A stretch of 64,000 bases of DNA from Pseudomonas shirazensis (GTDB taxonomy: Bacteria > Pseudomonadota > Gammaproteobacteria > Pseudomonadales > Pseudomonadaceae), in NCBI RefSeq assembly GCF_014268785.2, contig NZ_JABWRD020000004.1, forward strand, positions 1 through 64,000, given 5' to 3'. Shown piece after piece: positions 63,261 through 64,000 of this stretch (positions within the stretch are counted from its first letter, which is position 1; each line of letters opens with the position of its first letter). The position numbers and the translations under genes are program-made. The notes under the pieces were generated by a model, which was given only the letters and a program-made list of their open reading frames with translations, had not been told where the DNA came from and did no database searches.

Positions 63261-64000
63261 ATGCGTTGCACTTTGCTGCTTGTTCTGGCGCTGGCGGCTT
63301 GCTCGCCAGCCTGGGCCAAGAAGGTCGATCTGGATTACCAGGTGCGCCTGCTGCCCAACAGTGGCCAGGCCGAAGTACGCCTGACCCTGGCTGATGGCAG
63401 CGCGGTGCGTAGCCTGGATTTTGCCTTGGGCAAGGCCAATGACTACAGCGGTTTTCAGGCCGATGGCCAGTGGTCACAGCAGGGTGAGCGTGGCGTGTGG
63501 CGCCCGGCTGCGGGCAAGACCAGCCTCAGTTACCGCGTACGGCTCGACAGTGCTGCGTCGGGTGGTGCCTTCGAGAGCCGCATGACCGCGCATTGGGCGG
63601 TGTTCCGTGGCGATCAGTTGGTGCCGCCGGCACGTCTTGATCAACAGGATGGCACCGAGTTGGTAGCGCGCCTGGCAGTCGAGCTGCCGCCGGGCTGGAA
63701 GAGCGTGGAAACGGCCTGGCCGCGGATCGGCCAGCACAAGTTTCGTATCGATGATGTTTCGCGCCTGTTCGATCGGCCGACGGGCTGGATGCTCGCCGGT
63801 AACCTCGGCAGCCGCCGCGCGCGCCTGGGCGAAACCGACGTCACCGTGGCGGCGCCGCAAGGGCAGGGCATGCGCCGGATGGATACGCTGACGTTGCTGA
63901 CGTTCGTCTGGCCTCAGTTGCAAGCGGTGTTCCCGCGCAATCCACCCAAGTTGTTGCTGGTTGGCGCACGCGATCAGATGTGGCGGGGCGTGCGTGGCGA
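63261..64000 (+). CDS. exported protein, cut by window end
   Basis: The frame is open from an ATG with a good aaggag site to the end of the window, giving about 246 residues. The N terminus is a signal sequence that could be read as a lipobox (LAAC at residue 14) or as a cleaved peptide ending AWA. The rest (beta-rich, with DVSRLFDRPTGWMLAGNLG near 175) is a type of periplasmic domain I cannot name. The C terminus is missing. Confidence 0.75.
   Translation, partial: MRCTLLLVLALAACSPAWAKKVDLDYQVRLLPNSGQAEVRLTLADGSAVRSLDFALGKANDYSGFQADGQWSQQGERGVWRPAAGKTSLSYRVRLDSAASGGAFESRMTAHWAVFRGDQLVPPARLDQQDGTELVARLAVELPPGWKSVETAWPRIGQHKFRIDDVSRLFDRPTGWMLAGNLGSRRARLGETDVTVAAPQGQGMRRMDTLTLLTFVWPQLQAVFPRNPPKLLLVGARDQMWRGVRG

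Overview
The window is about 64 kb of a high-GC Pseudomonas chromosome, most likely from the P. putida group. The evidence is the unbroken order dinB / lipoprotein-proS / oprD / HIT-slyX / dps / aspS-yebC-ruvCAB-ybgC-tolQRAB-pal-cpoB-queE-queC-tRNA-Lys, followed later by nadA, a BepA-like M48 protease, dapA-bamC-MBL-purC-tRNA-Ser, mqo, xenA, moaA and rnd-ycgL. All identifications come from reading the sequence and recalling protein families; no database search was run.

Layout. Bases 1-6.9 kb hold dinB behind an SOS box, a lipoprotein co-transcribed with proS, an OprD-type porin, and a HIT protein with SlyX. Bases 6.9-9.1 kb hold a membrane protein ending in a cold-shock domain, Dps, a ribbon-helix-helix protein and an FmdB-type zinc ribbon. 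Bases 9.1-21.3 kb are core: aspartyl-tRNA synthetase, YebC, the RuvABC Holliday-junction system, the full Tol-Pal envelope system and two queuosine-precursor genes, closed by tRNA-Lys(TTT). Bases 21.4-28.4 kb look accessory: an ogt/LLM-oxidoreductase/GST operon divergent from a LysR gene, then an outer-membrane efflux gene, the C-terminal half of an RND pump, and a decayed LysR gene joined head to head with it at a deletion scar.

Bases 28.4-33 kb carry a cation transporter, a dCache chemoreceptor and an APC permease; the last two may form a polyamine sensing and uptake pair. Bases 33.5-44.3 kb are core: a YdgA-like protein, NadA, an M48 protease, TusA-like, PerM-like, Bcp, GcvR, DapA, BamC, an MBL hydrolase, PurC and tRNA-Ser(CGA). 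After an AT-rich gap come a tiny lipoprotein and a malate:quinone oxidoreductase with an unexpected signal-peptide-like N terminus.

Bases 47.2-50.6 kb (minus strand) hold a tightly overlapping trio: glycosyltransferase, UDP-galactopyranose mutase and a cytoplasmic clan GH-A glycosidase. This is the best candidate for an under-described system, pointing to a galactofuranose-containing glycan. Next are an ArsR regulator divergent from xenA across a perfect palindrome, a LysR regulator, a bestrophin-like channel and MoaA, an Lrp regulator divergent from a trans-sulfuration PLP enzyme, a YdcH-like protein, a lipid A-type phosphoethanolamine transferase, rnd-ycgL, a 2-hydroxyacid dehydrogenase, a nitroreductase, a YcgN-like cysteine-cluster protein, and an exported protein cut off by the window end.
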